Shown here piece after piece: positions 25,565 to 34,381 of a DNA stretch of 64,000 nt. A program made the translations under genes and the position numbers. Source of the DNA: Deferribacteres bacterium. GTDB taxonomy: Bacteria; Zhuqueibacterota; Zhuqueibacteria; Zhuqueibacterales; Geothermadaptataceae. Within the stretch, counting starts at the first letter, position 1, and each line of letters begins with the position of its first letter. The DNA lies in the NCBI GenBank assembly GCA_020633675.1, contig JACKDE010000005.1:1-64000 (forward strand), given 5' to 3'. The notes under the pieces are model-generated. The model made no database searches. It saw only the letters and a list, made by a program, of their open reading frames with translations, and had not been told where the DNA came from.

Positions 25565-26026
25565 TTATTGGCGGATTTGATATGACTCAAATTGAATTTT
25601 TTCTCGAACCGTGCTTGTTGCTGCCTGGTTAGGCAAGACAACTTTGGCCCACAAATCTTTGCCAAGATCGTCGGGATTCTTCAGCGGCCCAAAAACGATC
25701 GAAACTTTTTCGCCAACTGCAATGGCTGCACCCAGACCGCTGCGCTTTAAAGTCAGTTTATTCTGTGCAGTTTCATAACTAATGCCGCCTTTGATTTCAT
25801 TTGACCCGGCAATTTTAATGGTAGCAAGATCATACTTTTCAGGGAATTCCAGCACAATTTCGGCATTTGCCGGCAGCTCACGCTCCAGCTCAATGGATAA
25901 TTTATACATCGCCTCCTGCGCAGGTTTTGCCTGCAGGCTGGCGATATTGACTTTGCTTTGTGCAAACACGGATACAGTTGCCAGCATGTACCCGGCCAGG
26001 AGAAAAACTGTGGTGCGTAGTTTCAT
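25565..26026 (-). CDS. Small secreted beta-sandwich protein, stand-alone homologue of the giant protein's N-terminal domain
   Basis: 153 residues from the ATG at 26026, which gives a clean signal peptide (MKLRTTVFLLAGYM to SVFAQ); earlier in-frame ATGs at 26041, 26071 and 26107 lack ribosome sites. The mature part, LEFPEKYDLATIKIAGSNEI...LTLKRSGLGAAIAVGEKVSIVFGPLKNP, aligns by eye with the giant protein's LTFPAGFDLTGVVVASG...ITLTRDGTGNGISLGSTITIRFGAVGN. It is the first gene of the operon, 155 bases before the giant gene. It may be a subunit that polymerises with, caps or competes with the giant protein (inference). Confidence 0.75.
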   Translation of the reverse strand: MKLRTTVFLLAGYMLATVSVFAQSKVNIASLQAKPAQEAMYKLSIELERELPANAEIVLEFPEKYDLATIKIAGSNEIKGGISYETAQNKLTLKRSGLGAAIAVGEKVSIVFGPLKNPDDLGKDLWAKVVLPNQAATSTVREKIQFESYQIRQ

Positions 26027-26322
26027 TGCCAATACTCGCATATTTTTACTAATTCTAATTGTTTTTCGCATAGAATGCGTAAAATTGCAATGCAGAAATT
26101 TTTGCATAAACTCGCTCAGGCACTACAAAATGTGTACCATTGCAACCTGTTTTCCCGGACTTTCGGCAGGCGCAATTTTGCACGCATGGATTTTAAAATC
26201 TTTTAACGAAATTTATGGCTCATGCAGAGACAGCGTTCCTGTAGCCTGATCGATGGAAGTGTTCGATCATCAAACACTGTTGTTTCGAAATGGAATTTAC
26301 ACGGGTGTAACATCAACACGGC

Positions 26323-26358
26323 GCAGGCCAAACGTAGCGCGTACGTCTGCGCCTGCGA
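26323..26358. other. Nested stem-loop in intergenic region
   Basis: CGCAGGC (26323-26329) pairs with GCCTGCG (26352-26358) around an inner ACGTA/TACGT pair with loop GCGCG. It lies 44 bases after the TPR gene and about 300 bases before the small secreted gene. There is no T-run on either side. The rest of the gap 26027-26401 shows nothing I can name. Confidence 0.5.
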
Positions 26359-26401
26359 GAAGGGGACAATTGGCAGGAATATAAATCTTCACGCCAGGCA
26401 T

Positions 26402-27529
26402 TTATTTCAGGAGCGCTCGCAAAAGAATCAGGAAGCCTTTGCCATCATTCTCAGCTAGTCGCAAATTCTTTTTCGCACGCTTAAAATTCGGATTGATGCC
26501 CAGCGCCTTTCTGAACTCATCGAGTGCTTTCAAAAACAGGTTCCGGCAAAGTATCAGGTAGGCAATCCCCAAATTGTTATGCAAATCGGCATAACCGGGC
26601 TGATCTTCAACAGCCTGATTCAGGCGACCGATGTATTGCTCGATAAAGACATCGTCTTTGCCCTTGCCACCATACATAAACTTTAAATAAAATTCATGCT
26701 CGAAGGTCAGATCCAGGGCAGGCTGGACTTGCTCGTAGGCATTTTCCAGCAATTCAGAGGCTTTGTCAAAATCACCTGCAAGCAAGGCGGTGCGCGCTTG
26801 ATGGGTGGTTTTGAAATCGAACGCCTTGAGGGCGCGACAGGCTTCATCAATGTGCTTTTCGATTAGCTTGATGCGATTTGGCGTAGATGGCAGCCCGGGG
26901 CTCTCCTGCTGGGTATTGATGGTCATCAGCAGGGTTCGGCAGATTTGCACATGCGCCGCAAAAAAGGACGGATTGATCGTCAGGCATTTTTCGAAAAGCT
27001 CGAACGCCCGCACGTAGTCTTTCTTTTCGAGAAAAAGCAACCCGAGTTTTAAAATAATATCAGCATAGTCTGTAGCATAATTCAATGCCTGCGAAAAGGC
27101 AACTTCTGCCTTCTCGTAGTGCCTTTTCTTCATGTAGCAAATGCCAAGATTCTTGTACGCCTCGGCATTATTCTGCTCAACTGCCAGAGTCAGGTTGAAA
27201 AAATGGATCGCTTCGTCCAAAAAGCCTTTGCTGAGAAAAACGGATCCGATTTTTGCGCAGGAAACGGCATGCCGCACCGACTCGACCTTTTTGGCCATTG
27301 CAAACAACAGTTCAATATCAGCGACAATCTGTTGATGTACATCTTGAATGTGCTGATCGAGATGACCATTGACTTGCGATTTGATAAGATTTTGCTCACG
27401 GGCTTCGACAACCCGGCCGTCATCAAAGACATTCGAAATTATTTTTGAGCTTGATTGCAGGAAAGATGTCTGCACATGAAGTCTTTTGCTGCCAACAGTG
27501 ATTTCACTGTTAAGTCCTTTTTGTTGCAT
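26402..27529 (-). CDS. TPR-repeat protein
   Basis: 375 residues, cytosolic (no signal peptide). The N-terminal 60 residues (QTSFLQSSSKIISNVFDDGRVVEARE) are not a TPR and form a separate small module that I do not recognise. From residue 85 on there are at least five TPR-like units: SVFLSKGFLDEAIHFFNLTL, GICYMKKRHYEKAEVAFSQA, LLFLEKKDYVRAFELFEKCL, ALLAGDFDKASELLENAY and GIAYLILCRNLFLKALDEF. It is a probable scaffold. GGGAC precedes the ATG. It lies upstream of the surface-protein operon on the same strand and could act with it, but no direct link is visible. Confidence 0.8.
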   Translation of the reverse strand: MQQKGLNSEITVGSKRLHVQTSFLQSSSKIISNVFDDGRVVEAREQNLIKSQVNGHLDQHIQDVHQQIVADIELLFAMAKKVESVRHAVSCAKIGSVFLSKGFLDEAIHFFNLTLAVEQNNAEAYKNLGICYMKKRHYEKAEVAFSQALNYATDYADIILKLGLLFLEKKDYVRAFELFEKCLTINPSFFAAHVQICRTLLMTINTQQESPGLPSTPNRIKLIEKHIDEACRALKAFDFKTTHQARTALLAGDFDKASELLENAYEQVQPALDLTFEHEFYLKFMYGGKGKDDVFIEQYIGRLNQAVEDQPGYADLHNNLGIAYLILCRNLFLKALDEFRKALGINPNFKRAKKNLRLAENDGKGFLILLRALLK

Positions 27530-27602
27530 GTCCCTTTACTCCAATGCTGCCTGGTTGACATAAATGCGGAGGCATTTTCGACAGCTTCGCCACGCAGTCT
27601 CG

Positions 27603-27914
27603 CTATGAGCTTGACGAATCAGTCGATTTCTTGTTTTTTTTGCCCCCTGATTTTTCACCATCGGATTTGCTGGGGCTGTCCGATGTGCTATCGCTGCTGG
27701 TCGTGCTCGTGGCACTTGAGCTGTTCGATTTAGCATAGTCTGTTAAATAGAAACCTGATCCTTTAAATATCAGCCCGATTCCCCCGTTGATCAATCTCTC
27801 TACCTGCCCGTTGCCATTGCAATTCGGGCAAGCTTGCACCGGCTCAGCCGAGATGCTGTGGAACACCTCAAATTGATGGCCGCATGTTTTGCAACGATAG
27901 TCATAAGTTGGCAT
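27603..27914 (-). CDS. FmdB-family zinc ribbon protein
   Basis: 103 residues. The N-terminal half is the FmdB/CxxC regulatory domain: MPTYDYRCKTCGHQFEVFHS, a second CPNC knuckle and the conserved GIGLIFKGSGFYLTDY. The C-terminal 40 residues are a Ser/Asp/Lys-rich disordered tail. Family members are small putative regulators of uncertain function. The gene sits between the aminotransferase and TPR genes on the same strand. Confidence 0.92.
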   Translation of the reverse strand: MPTYDYRCKTCGHQFEVFHSISAEPVQACPNCNGNGQVERLINGGIGLIFKGSGFYLTDYAKSNSSSATSTTSSDSTSDSPSKSDGEKSGGKKNKKSTDSSSS

Positions 27915-27963
27915 CTTTCCTCCGAGACCCTATTCCCCGAACCCTATGTTTTCTGTTTTTTTG

Positions 27964-29187
27964 CTATTGCAGTTTCTTTAGCGCCACTTCAATCTGATCC
28001 ATCGCGATGGCGAGGTTTTCCATGGAATTGGCGTAAGATATGCGAATATTTTCGTTTGAGCCAAACGCTTCCCCCGGCACCACGGCGACCCCTGCCGCAT
28101 CAATGAGAAAATCAGCGATGTCAAGGGCAGCGTTCAGCGTTTTCTGCTGATATTTTTTGCCAAAGTATTGGCTAAAATTCGGATACACATAAAAAGCGCC
28201 TTGCGGCAAGCTTAGCGAAACACCTGGCATGCTTCTCAGCCGTTGGGTGACAAAATCACGCCGTTCCGCAAAGGTTGTCCGCATTTTCTGCAATTCAGTC
28301 TCGGCCAGTTCAAACGCAGCAACAGCCGCATATTGCGAAATGGAAGTGATGTTCGAAGTCGAATGACTTTGCACTTTGGCAGCGGCTTTCACGATAGGCA
28401 GCTCTGCCGCCAGATAACCGACACGCCAGCCAGTCATCGCATGGCTTTTCGAGAGCCCGTTTACCAATATCAACTGACTGCGAATTTGCGGAAACATCGC
28501 CATCGAAACAGGCTCGAGGCCGTCATAAACCAGCTGCATGTAAATTTCATCGCTGAGCAGGTAAATGTCGTGCTGAGCAACGACGTCGGCAATGGCTGCC
28601 AGCTCATCTTTTGTGTAGGTCGCACCGGTTGGATTCGATGGGCTATTGAACATCAAAAGCTTGGTTTTCGGCGTGATCGCTTTCGATAACTGTTCGGCGG
28701 TAACCTTGTAATGATCGCGCTCGCTTGCCTGCAAAAAGACCGGTGTTGCCCGAGCCATTTTCACCTGCTGCGGATAGCTGGTCCAATATGGCGAGATCAC
28801 CAAAACTTCGTCATCAGGATCACAGACAGCCAGGAGTGCATTAAAGATAGATTGTTTTGCACCGGCGCTCACCAAGATCTGCTCCGGCTGGTATTGACCA
28901 CCATATTTGTTCACAAATGCGGCTATTTTTTCCCGCAATTCCAAAATGCCAGCATTGTGCGTATACTTGGTCTTGCCATTGCGAATAGCCTGAATGCCTG
29001 CATCGCAAACCGGTGCAGGGGTCGGAAAATCTGGCTCACCTGCTCCCAAATCGATGATCGTTTTGCCTTGCCGGCGCAACTCCGTGACCTTGGTCGTGAT
29101 GGCCAAGGTACGCGAAGCTTCTATGGCTTGCACGAACTGCGACAAGCCCAGTTTTTTTTGATTCTGTCCAGAAAATTGTTTCTCCAC
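27964..29187 (-). CDS. Aspartate aminotransferase (class I, PLP-dependent)
   Basis: 407 residues. The PLP-binding lysine is in NGLSKSHAMTGWRVGYL, the cofactor Asp region is YLLSDEIYMQLVYDG, MFNSPSNPTGATYTKDEL holds the substrate/PLP Asn, and the family Arg is in ENIRISYANS near the C-terminus. Length and motifs fit the thermophile-type aspartate transaminase group, which exchanges amino groups between aspartate and 2-oxoglutarate; related prephenate or other substrates cannot be excluded. It is 31 bases behind pta on the same strand. Confidence 0.9.
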   Translation of the reverse strand: MEKQFSGQNQKKLGLSQFVQAIEASRTLAITTKVTELRRQGKTIIDLGAGEPDFPTPAPVCDAGIQAIRNGKTKYTHNAGILELREKIAAFVNKYGGQYQPEQILVSAGAKQSIFNALLAVCDPDDEVLVISPYWTSYPQQVKMARATPVFLQASERDHYKVTAEQLSKAITPKTKLLMFNSPSNPTGATYTKDELAAIADVVAQHDIYLLSDEIYMQLVYDGLEPVSMAMFPQIRSQLILVNGLSKSHAMTGWRVGYLAAELPIVKAAAKVQSHSTSNITSISQYAAVAAFELAETELQKMRTTFAERRDFVTQRLRSMPGVSLSLPQGAFYVYPNFSQYFGKKYQQKTLNAALDIADFLIDAAGVAVVPGEAFGSNENIRISYANSMENLAIAMDQIEVALKKLQ

Positions 29188-29218
29188 AAAAGCTCCCTCT
29201 GTTTTGCGAATATTCGCT

Positions 29219-30193
29219 TCACCCGCCTAAAATTGAAGTAATACAAGCTACATTGACAATGTCTTCGACGCTGCAACCGCGTGATAAATCGTTGACCGGC
29301 ATTTTCAAACCTTGCAGGATCGGGCCAATCGCCTGATAATTTGCAAGTCGTTGTGTCAGCTTATAAGCGATGTTGCCAGCGTCCAGGTCTGGAAAAATCA
29401 GCACATTGGCCGAGCCTGCAACCTGACTTCCTGGCGCTTTTTGTTTGCCGATTTCTGCAACCAAAGCAGCATCGACTTGCAACTCGCCATCCACTTCCAG
29501 CTCGGGCGCCTTTGTTTTGATCCATTCGACAGCGCTGATGACCTTGCTGACATCCGCATGTTGTGCACTACCCTTGGTTGAAAAAGAGAGTAATGCGACC
29601 CGCGGAATTTCACCGGTCAGAAGCTGATGCGTCTTGGCTGAAATGATCGCAATATCAGCGAGTTGCTGTGCGGACGGATTCGGAACGACCGCACAATCTG
29701 CATAGGTTAGAATCCTGCTCTCTTGCGGCGCCACCATCAAAAATACCGACGAAATGAGATGCATGTCAGGTCGTACACCGATCACTTTGATCGCTGCACG
29801 CAGCACCTCGGCTGTCTGCGCCATCGAACCTGCAACCATACCGTCGGCTATGCCCTGGTCAGCCAGCATTGCACCGTAAAACAGAGGATTGTTCAGCCAA
29901 GCTTGCAGCTCTTGCCGGCTTTTCGGTTTGAAATGCTCTCTTTGAGCATACAAATCTTGGAATTGATCGGCATACTTTCGAATCGAAATCATCTCGACAG
30001 CATCGAGTTGAACGCTCATGGCTTTTGCCTGCGCCATAATTTCATCGCGCTCGCCAACCAGAATGACACGGCATAGCCCTTTTGCCTGCAAACGCTCAGC
30101 AGCCATCAGCACACGTGCATCCGGACTTTCCGGGAAAACGATGCGTCGATTCTGTAGCTGAGCTTTTTGCTTTATCTGATCAAGAAGATTCAT
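29219..30193 (-). CDS. pta: Phosphate acetyltransferase
   Basis: Interconverts acetyl-CoA and acetyl phosphate, the step before acetate kinase. 324 residues from the ATG at 30193 (MNLLDQIKQKAQ), the short single-domain form. Motifs are RRIVFPESPDARVL at the start, NPLFYGAMLADQGIADGMVAG, LLSFSTKGSAQH and the C-terminal PVNDLSRGCSVEDIVNVA that closes the family fold. The gene overlaps the end of coaD by 14 bases. No acetate kinase gene is in the window. Confidence 0.93.
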   Translation of the reverse strand: MNLLDQIKQKAQLQNRRIVFPESPDARVLMAAERLQAKGLCRVILVGERDEIMAQAKAMSVQLDAVEMISIRKYADQFQDLYAQREHFKPKSRQELQAWLNNPLFYGAMLADQGIADGMVAGSMAQTAEVLRAAIKVIGVRPDMHLISSVFLMVAPQESRILTYADCAVVPNPSAQQLADIAIISAKTHQLLTGEIPRVALLSFSTKGSAQHADVSKVISAVEWIKTKAPELEVDGELQVDAALVAEIGKQKAPGSQVAGSANVLIFPDLDAGNIAYKLTQRLANYQAIGPILQGLKMPVNDLSRGCSVEDIVNVACITSILGG

Positions 30194-30674
30194 TTTTTGC
30201 AAATTTACCTCGCAGGGCGGCTTCGACATTCGACGGTACAAAATCGCTCACTTTGCCGCCGAAGTGCGCCAACTCCTTCACGATGGTCGAATTGAGATAG
30301 GTAAACTTTTCGTGTGGCATGAGAAAGACTGTTGTAAGCCTGCTGTTGATTTTGCGATTGACCAACGCCATCTGAAATTCATACTCAAAATCGGAAATCG
30401 CACGCAATCCCCTTACAATTGCGTCTGCATTCATCTCATCGGCAAAATCGACAAGCAAGCCCGTGAAACTGACAATTTTAATCCCCTTCACATGCCGCAG
30501 AGCCTGGCCGATCAGAGCAGTCCGTTCGTCTACAGTGAATAGCGGTTTCTTCGAAAGATTGGTTGAAATGGCGATGAGCACTTCGTCAAAGAGATTGACA
30601 GCTCTTTTTACAATATCGATGTGGCCGTTTGTAATTGGATCAAATGTGCCGGGATAGATCGCGATTCGTTTCAA
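30180..30674 (-). CDS. coaD: Phosphopantetheine adenylyltransferase
   Basis: Fourth step of coenzyme A synthesis, transferring AMP to 4'-phosphopantetheine. The 164-residue nucleotidyltransferase has YPGTFDPITNGHIDIVKRA (the T/HxGH site), GLLVDFADEMNADAIVRGLRA, and EFQMALVNRKI further on. It overlaps rsmD by 4 bases and pta by 14 bases, giving a tightly packed rsmD-coaD-pta cluster; the rsmD-coaD pairing is very common in bacteria. Confidence 0.97.
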   Translation of the reverse strand: MKRIAIYPGTFDPITNGHIDIVKRAVNLFDEVLIAISTNLSKKPLFTVDERTALIGQALRHVKGIKIVSFTGLLVDFADEMNADAIVRGLRAISDFEYEFQMALVNRKINSRLTTVFLMPHEKFTYLNSTIVKELAHFGGKVSDFVPSNVEAALRGKFAKNESS

Positions 30675-31225
30675 GCGATTTTTCTCTTATGCATAAAAAA
30701 AAGTTTGGTATCGCCAACGCGCTTTTCCGTGAGCAATTCAATTTCATCATCTGGCTGCGGCACAAAGCGTGAAGATTCTTCGAGGACAAGAATCGCTCCA
30801 GCAACGAAGGCATCGTTTTTAGCAAAAAGCGAGAGCAACTTCGGTGCATCTGCAGTTCCGTATGGTGGATCAGCAAACGCGAGTTCAATAGTCTGCATGC
30901 GCTCTTGCTTTAAAAAAACAAACGCATCTGAACAAAAAACCGTAGCTTTTGAACGGAGATGCGTTTTATCCAAATTCCGGTTAAGATAATTCAGCGTCTT
31001 CGTTGATTTTTCCACAAAAACAGCCTGCTTTGCACCGCGGCTCAGCGCTTCAATACCCAATGCGCCTGTGCCTGCGAACAAATCAACGATGAAGTCCGGG
31101 AGAGCCATAATCGGAAGCAGTGTGTCAAACAGAACTTGTTTTGCACGATCTGTTGTTGGTCGCAGGCCCGAATGATCCGGTGCGAACAATTTGGTACCTT
31201 TCGCGGAACCGGCAATCACTCTCAT
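30671..31225 (-). CDS. rsmD: 16S rRNA guanine-966 N2-methyltransferase
   Basis: 184 residues. MRVIAGSAKGTKL is the typical start, DLFAGTGALGIEALSRGA the SAM-binding motif I, and FADPPYGTAD the catalytic (D/N)PPY motif of guanine N2-methyltransferases. It overlaps coaD (ATGA type) as in many bacteria. It modifies the small ribosomal subunit. Confidence 0.96.
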   Translation of the reverse strand: MRVIAGSAKGTKLFAPDHSGLRPTTDRAKQVLFDTLLPIMALPDFIVDLFAGTGALGIEALSRGAKQAVFVEKSTKTLNYLNRNLDKTHLRSKATVFCSDAFVFLKQERMQTIELAFADPPYGTADAPKLLSLFAKNDAFVAGAILVLEESSRFVPQPDDEIELLTEKRVGDTKLFFMHKRKIA

Positions 31226-31233
31226 CGTCGCAA

Positions 31234-32244
31234 TTAGAAGCGATACTGCTTCAGAACCATGACCAGACTGACCGAGTTAGTGGAGCTTGCACTCATATCG
31301 TTGTTGATCAGTGAGATTTTTTCGACCAACACGTTTGCAGCAACATCTTCGAATGCGTTCAAAAAGCCCAGGATATTCGACAAATTGCCTTGCAAGTTCA
31401 CCTGAACAAGATTGGCATCGTTGAGTGCGCTTTCGGCAAGGCTCTTCACGCTCAATTGAGATGAGCGGGCGGCGCTGCGCGCCCAGGATGACAGATCGTT
31501 GGTCGTCCCCGGGGTGGCGCTTACAAAGCCTGGTGCGCTGTCGATACTCATCGAACCGGCAAGCAACGCCTTCACGACGTTACGGCCACGCATATTTGTC
31601 GATTCCTGTGAAACGATGCGCAAATCTCCGGAGCCTGTGTTCGCTCCAATGGCAGCGGCAATGCTATTCAAATCTGCACTTGACTGACAAACCAGCTCAG
31701 CGAGGAAGGAGTTGTTCGAAAATCGCACCAGTGTAAACGCTGCACCACCACCCAAGGCATTGGTAATGCCATCAATGGTGAGCTTGCCCAGATAGGAAGA
31801 AATGCGGGCACTGCGTTCTGTTGGAGACAACATGGACAGATCAGCCGCGGCAGAGGCCGGAGGCGCAGTTTCAGTCATGCCGGGATTCTGTTGCATGGGA
31901 TCAGTCGCACCAGCTTCAGGATTGGCCGCAGATGGGTCGTCAACTGGATTTTCAATGAGGGATGGATCGGTCAATTCGGCAAATTCATCATCACTAATTT
32001 TGTCACTGCTGGACGGGAACATAAAATACACGATCACCACGACGACAATTAGCAGAACTGCCGCCACGATGTAGATTCGCGAATTGCTCGAACTTTTGGG
32101 GAACTCGGGAATATCCGAGCGATAATCGCCGTGTTCATCCGCAAAATCGTGCGACTCTATATTCAGAGTTTCCTGAAAGTTGTCTTCTTCTTTGAACCGG
32201 GTTTCTTTGTAACTGTCTTCTTGATTCAAATTGATGTTAACCAT
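31234..32244 (-). CDS. PilO-like bitopic inner-membrane protein
   Basis: 336 residues. An acidic cytoplasmic segment of about 55 residues is followed by one membrane helix (YIVAAVLLIVVVVIVYFMF), an Asp/Pro/Ala-rich linker, and a periplasmic domain whose last part (LVQVNLQGNLSNILGFLNAF ending SVSLVMVLKQYRF) has the pattern of PilO/GspM-type alignment proteins. GGAGG precedes the ATG. It lies 32 bases downstream of a PilM-like gene, which supports a type IV pilus or type II secretion alignment role. Sequence evidence for PilO alone is weak. Confidence 0.6.
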   Translation of the reverse strand: MVNINLNQEDSYKETRFKEEDNFQETLNIESHDFADEHGDYRSDIPEFPKSSSNSRIYIVAAVLLIVVVVIVYFMFPSSSDKISDDEFAELTDPSLIENPVDDPSAANPEAGATDPMQQNPGMTETAPPASAAADLSMLSPTERSARISSYLGKLTIDGITNALGGGAAFTLVRFSNNSFLAELVCQSSADLNSIAAAIGANTGSGDLRIVSQESTNMRGRNVVKALLAGSMSIDSAPGFVSATPGTTNDLSSWARSAARSSQLSVKSLAESALNDANLVQVNLQGNLSNILGFLNAFEDVAANVLVEKISLINNDMSASSTNSVSLVMVLKQYRF

Positions 32245-32276
32245 GCTCCACCTCCGTGAGCGTTAATGTAATCATG

Positions 32277-33242
32277 CTAAAATCCTTTTATTGCAGCCCC
32301 CAGTGAAATTACAAAAGACTCCGGGTGGTTTGTAATTTCAACACTGTTCAGTGAGTCGGACAAGGTGAGTTTTTCAAATGGATTAAAGCGATGAAGGTTG
32401 ACATTGTGAGCTTGCGAAAGCTGCTCAACAATACCGTCTTCCACGCCATCGCCATATAAAAAAACCTCATTCATATCTTCAATGCTTTTTCCCAGCTTAT
32501 TATCGAGAATGATACGGCGCAGTTCCTTGGAAATAATCCTGGCCATGTGTTCATCTTTATCCGTATTCATTTCGACTCCTTCGTCCATTGGATACGGAAC
32601 TTCAACAACCAGATAAAAGCCGTGATGCAGTATTGAAAATTGCAGGTTTTTATTGCGAATATCGATGAGTGCAATCTTTTGGTCCGGGGAAAAAACACTG
32701 CCATCGGTGATCATGCGCTGTGCAGAGAAGACATCGACGTCAATCGTGTTCAGACGCAAATCAGTATCTGCAAAAATATCCCGTACATATTCCACAATCG
32801 ACTTGCGAATGCTCACAACGATTATTTGCTTCGTGTGGCTCATTCGCTGGGATTCGTCCAGCACCTCGTAGTCAATAATAAAATGATCGAGGTCATTGAT
32901 CATCAATTGGCTAATTTCCCAATTAATATGCTCGCGCAACTCATCTTGTTGCAAGGTAGCATCGATCGGGATTTTTTTGATCAGGACAAAATCGGAATCA
33001 ATCGAGAGAGCGATTTGATTTGAGCTAAAACCGGATGTCTCATACAGCGTGTTAATGTCATCACGCAATATGGAAATAGTCGAACGGTCCTCTATGCTTT
33101 CGAATGAGAATGGGACGCGTGTCGCACTCTCCGCGACATTTGTGACGGTGCGAGAATCCCCAAATGTGACCTCCGTCATTTTGAGGCTGTCATCCCGCAA
33201 ACTCATCCCGATCAGACCCTCCTCGGTCTGGAATTCAGACAT
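32277..33242 (-). CDS. PilM-like actin-fold protein
   Basis: 321 residues from the ATG at 33242 (GAGG upstream). The N-terminal GLIGMSLRDDSLKMTEV, the middle IALSIDSDFVLIKKIPIDA and LREHINWEISQLM, the IALIDIRNKNLQFSIL phosphate-loop-like strand, VFLYGDGVEDGIVEQLSQA, and the closing ESFVISLGAAIKGF follow the order of motifs in PilM/FtsA-like proteins. PilM sits on the cytoplasmic face and binds the tail of PilN. The next gene is PilO-like; the gene before it is another bitopic protein. No PilB/PilT, PilQ or prepilin peptidase gene is in the window. Confidence 0.72.
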   Translation of the reverse strand: MSEFQTEEGLIGMSLRDDSLKMTEVTFGDSRTVTNVAESATRVPFSFESIEDRSTISILRDDINTLYETSGFSSNQIALSIDSDFVLIKKIPIDATLQQDELREHINWEISQLMINDLDHFIIDYEVLDESQRMSHTKQIIVVSIRKSIVEYVRDIFADTDLRLNTIDVDVFSAQRMITDGSVFSPDQKIALIDIRNKNLQFSILHHGFYLVVEVPYPMDEGVEMNTDKDEHMARIISKELRRIILDNKLGKSIEDMNEVFLYGDGVEDGIVEQLSQAHNVNLHRFNPFEKLTLSDSLNSVEITNHPESFVISLGAAIKGF

Positions 33243-33296
33243 CAAGTTACCTCACACTTCTATGGTGAATCGATGACGCGCACAGTCACGATCCGC

Positions 33297-34208
33297 TCAC
33301 TTTTGATCTTCCCAACTCCTGTCGCCACCTTTGATGTTGCCGTGATTTTCAACAGTCAATGCACCGATTGTCGAAAGCATGAAATCAGCATTGACACTCT
33401 CGATATAGGCGGAATCGATTGGACACTCGACAACGACCTGGCGAATGGTATTGGTTGTATCGATAAACTCTACGCTCAATTTATATGGATTGTGCGTTGT
33501 TGGACATGCATGGAGCGAATCTGCCAGCGTGTACATGTCTGGCATCGCTGCCAGCGTTTCGTTCAATTTATCGGTAATGGTCGTATAATCACCAAGAATA
33601 GCATTACTCGCATCCACGGCGAACTGCGGAGTATTTTGCATGATCATATTCCGGATCACCTCATATTGCAGGAAGAAATCCTTCCGTTCGATGATATCCA
33701 GAGCACCATCATAAATGTTGAGTGGGAAGTATGGATGCCTTTTCATCTCCTCACGCAAGGCTTCGAGTTTGTCCCGCATCAACCTGTTGTCCAAAACGAT
33801 ACTTTCGACATGTTTGTAAAAGCCGCTGACCGACAGCGAGTCGAGTGGATCGACAGATGGAAATGTCGCTTCCAATTCGTGCTGACGTTGACGAAGCGTA
33901 TCGATCTCCAGCAGATAGACATTGAGCGGCTTGCCAACGACCGAATCGACATAGGCATGGTACGTGCTGTCTGTCTTCAAAAACTCGATCAATTGTTCAA
34001 GGCTGTCAGTAAAATCTGCATTGAAGTGTTGATAAAAGAGCGCAGCATTGAAAATATTGTTCATGCGTGTACGGCATTCTTCAACATTCTTTGCTTCTTC
34101 TTGCCACAACTTCTTAGGAAGATAAATCGAGCCGATAAGCGCAACCGTCAACAGGATTATCAGAAGTTTGTAAATCCATGAGCCTTTTCCGTAGCGCGAT
34201 GTCGCCAT
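33297..34208 (-). CDS. Bitopic membrane protein of unknown function, pilus-alignment locus
   Basis: 303 residues from the ATG at 34208 (GGGAGGAAAA upstream). There is one membrane helix near the N-terminus (YKLLIILLTVALIGSIYLP), then a large periplasmic part. The stretch ECRTRMNNIFNAALFYQHFN after the helix recalls the first helix region of pilin-like proteins; the rest is helical then beta and not recognised. Position upstream of PilM- and PilO-like genes suggests it takes the place of PilN or is an associated subunit (inference). Confidence 0.6.
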   Translation of the reverse strand: MATSRYGKGSWIYKLLIILLTVALIGSIYLPKKLWQEEAKNVEECRTRMNNIFNAALFYQHFNADFTDSLEQLIEFLKTDSTYHAYVDSVVGKPLNVYLLEIDTLRQRQHELEATFPSVDPLDSLSVSGFYKHVESIVLDNRLMRDKLEALREEMKRHPYFPLNIYDGALDIIERKDFFLQYEVIRNMIMQNTPQFAVDASNAILGDYTTITDKLNETLAAMPDMYTLADSLHACPTTHNPYKLSVEFIDTTNTIRQVVVECPIDSAYIESVNADFMLSTIGALTVENHGNIKGGDRSWEDQK

Positions 34209-34381
34209 TTTTCCTCCCTCTCTCAATTATTTAATGTGCACATTTGAAAAGGACTAACTGCTCAAAAATCATTCAAATGAATTCTTGCAAATTTAGTAAA
34301 AATACATCCCCAACCAAACATTTTTTAACAAACACACCGCTTGTTTTTGCTGATTCTCAGGCTTGGCGCTGAACGTGCAGA

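Noticed and set aside
33273..34181. 302-codon plus-strand frame opposite the bitopic membrane gene
   Set aside because: The minus-strand gene has GGAGG, a membrane helix and an operon context; the plus frame has none of these.
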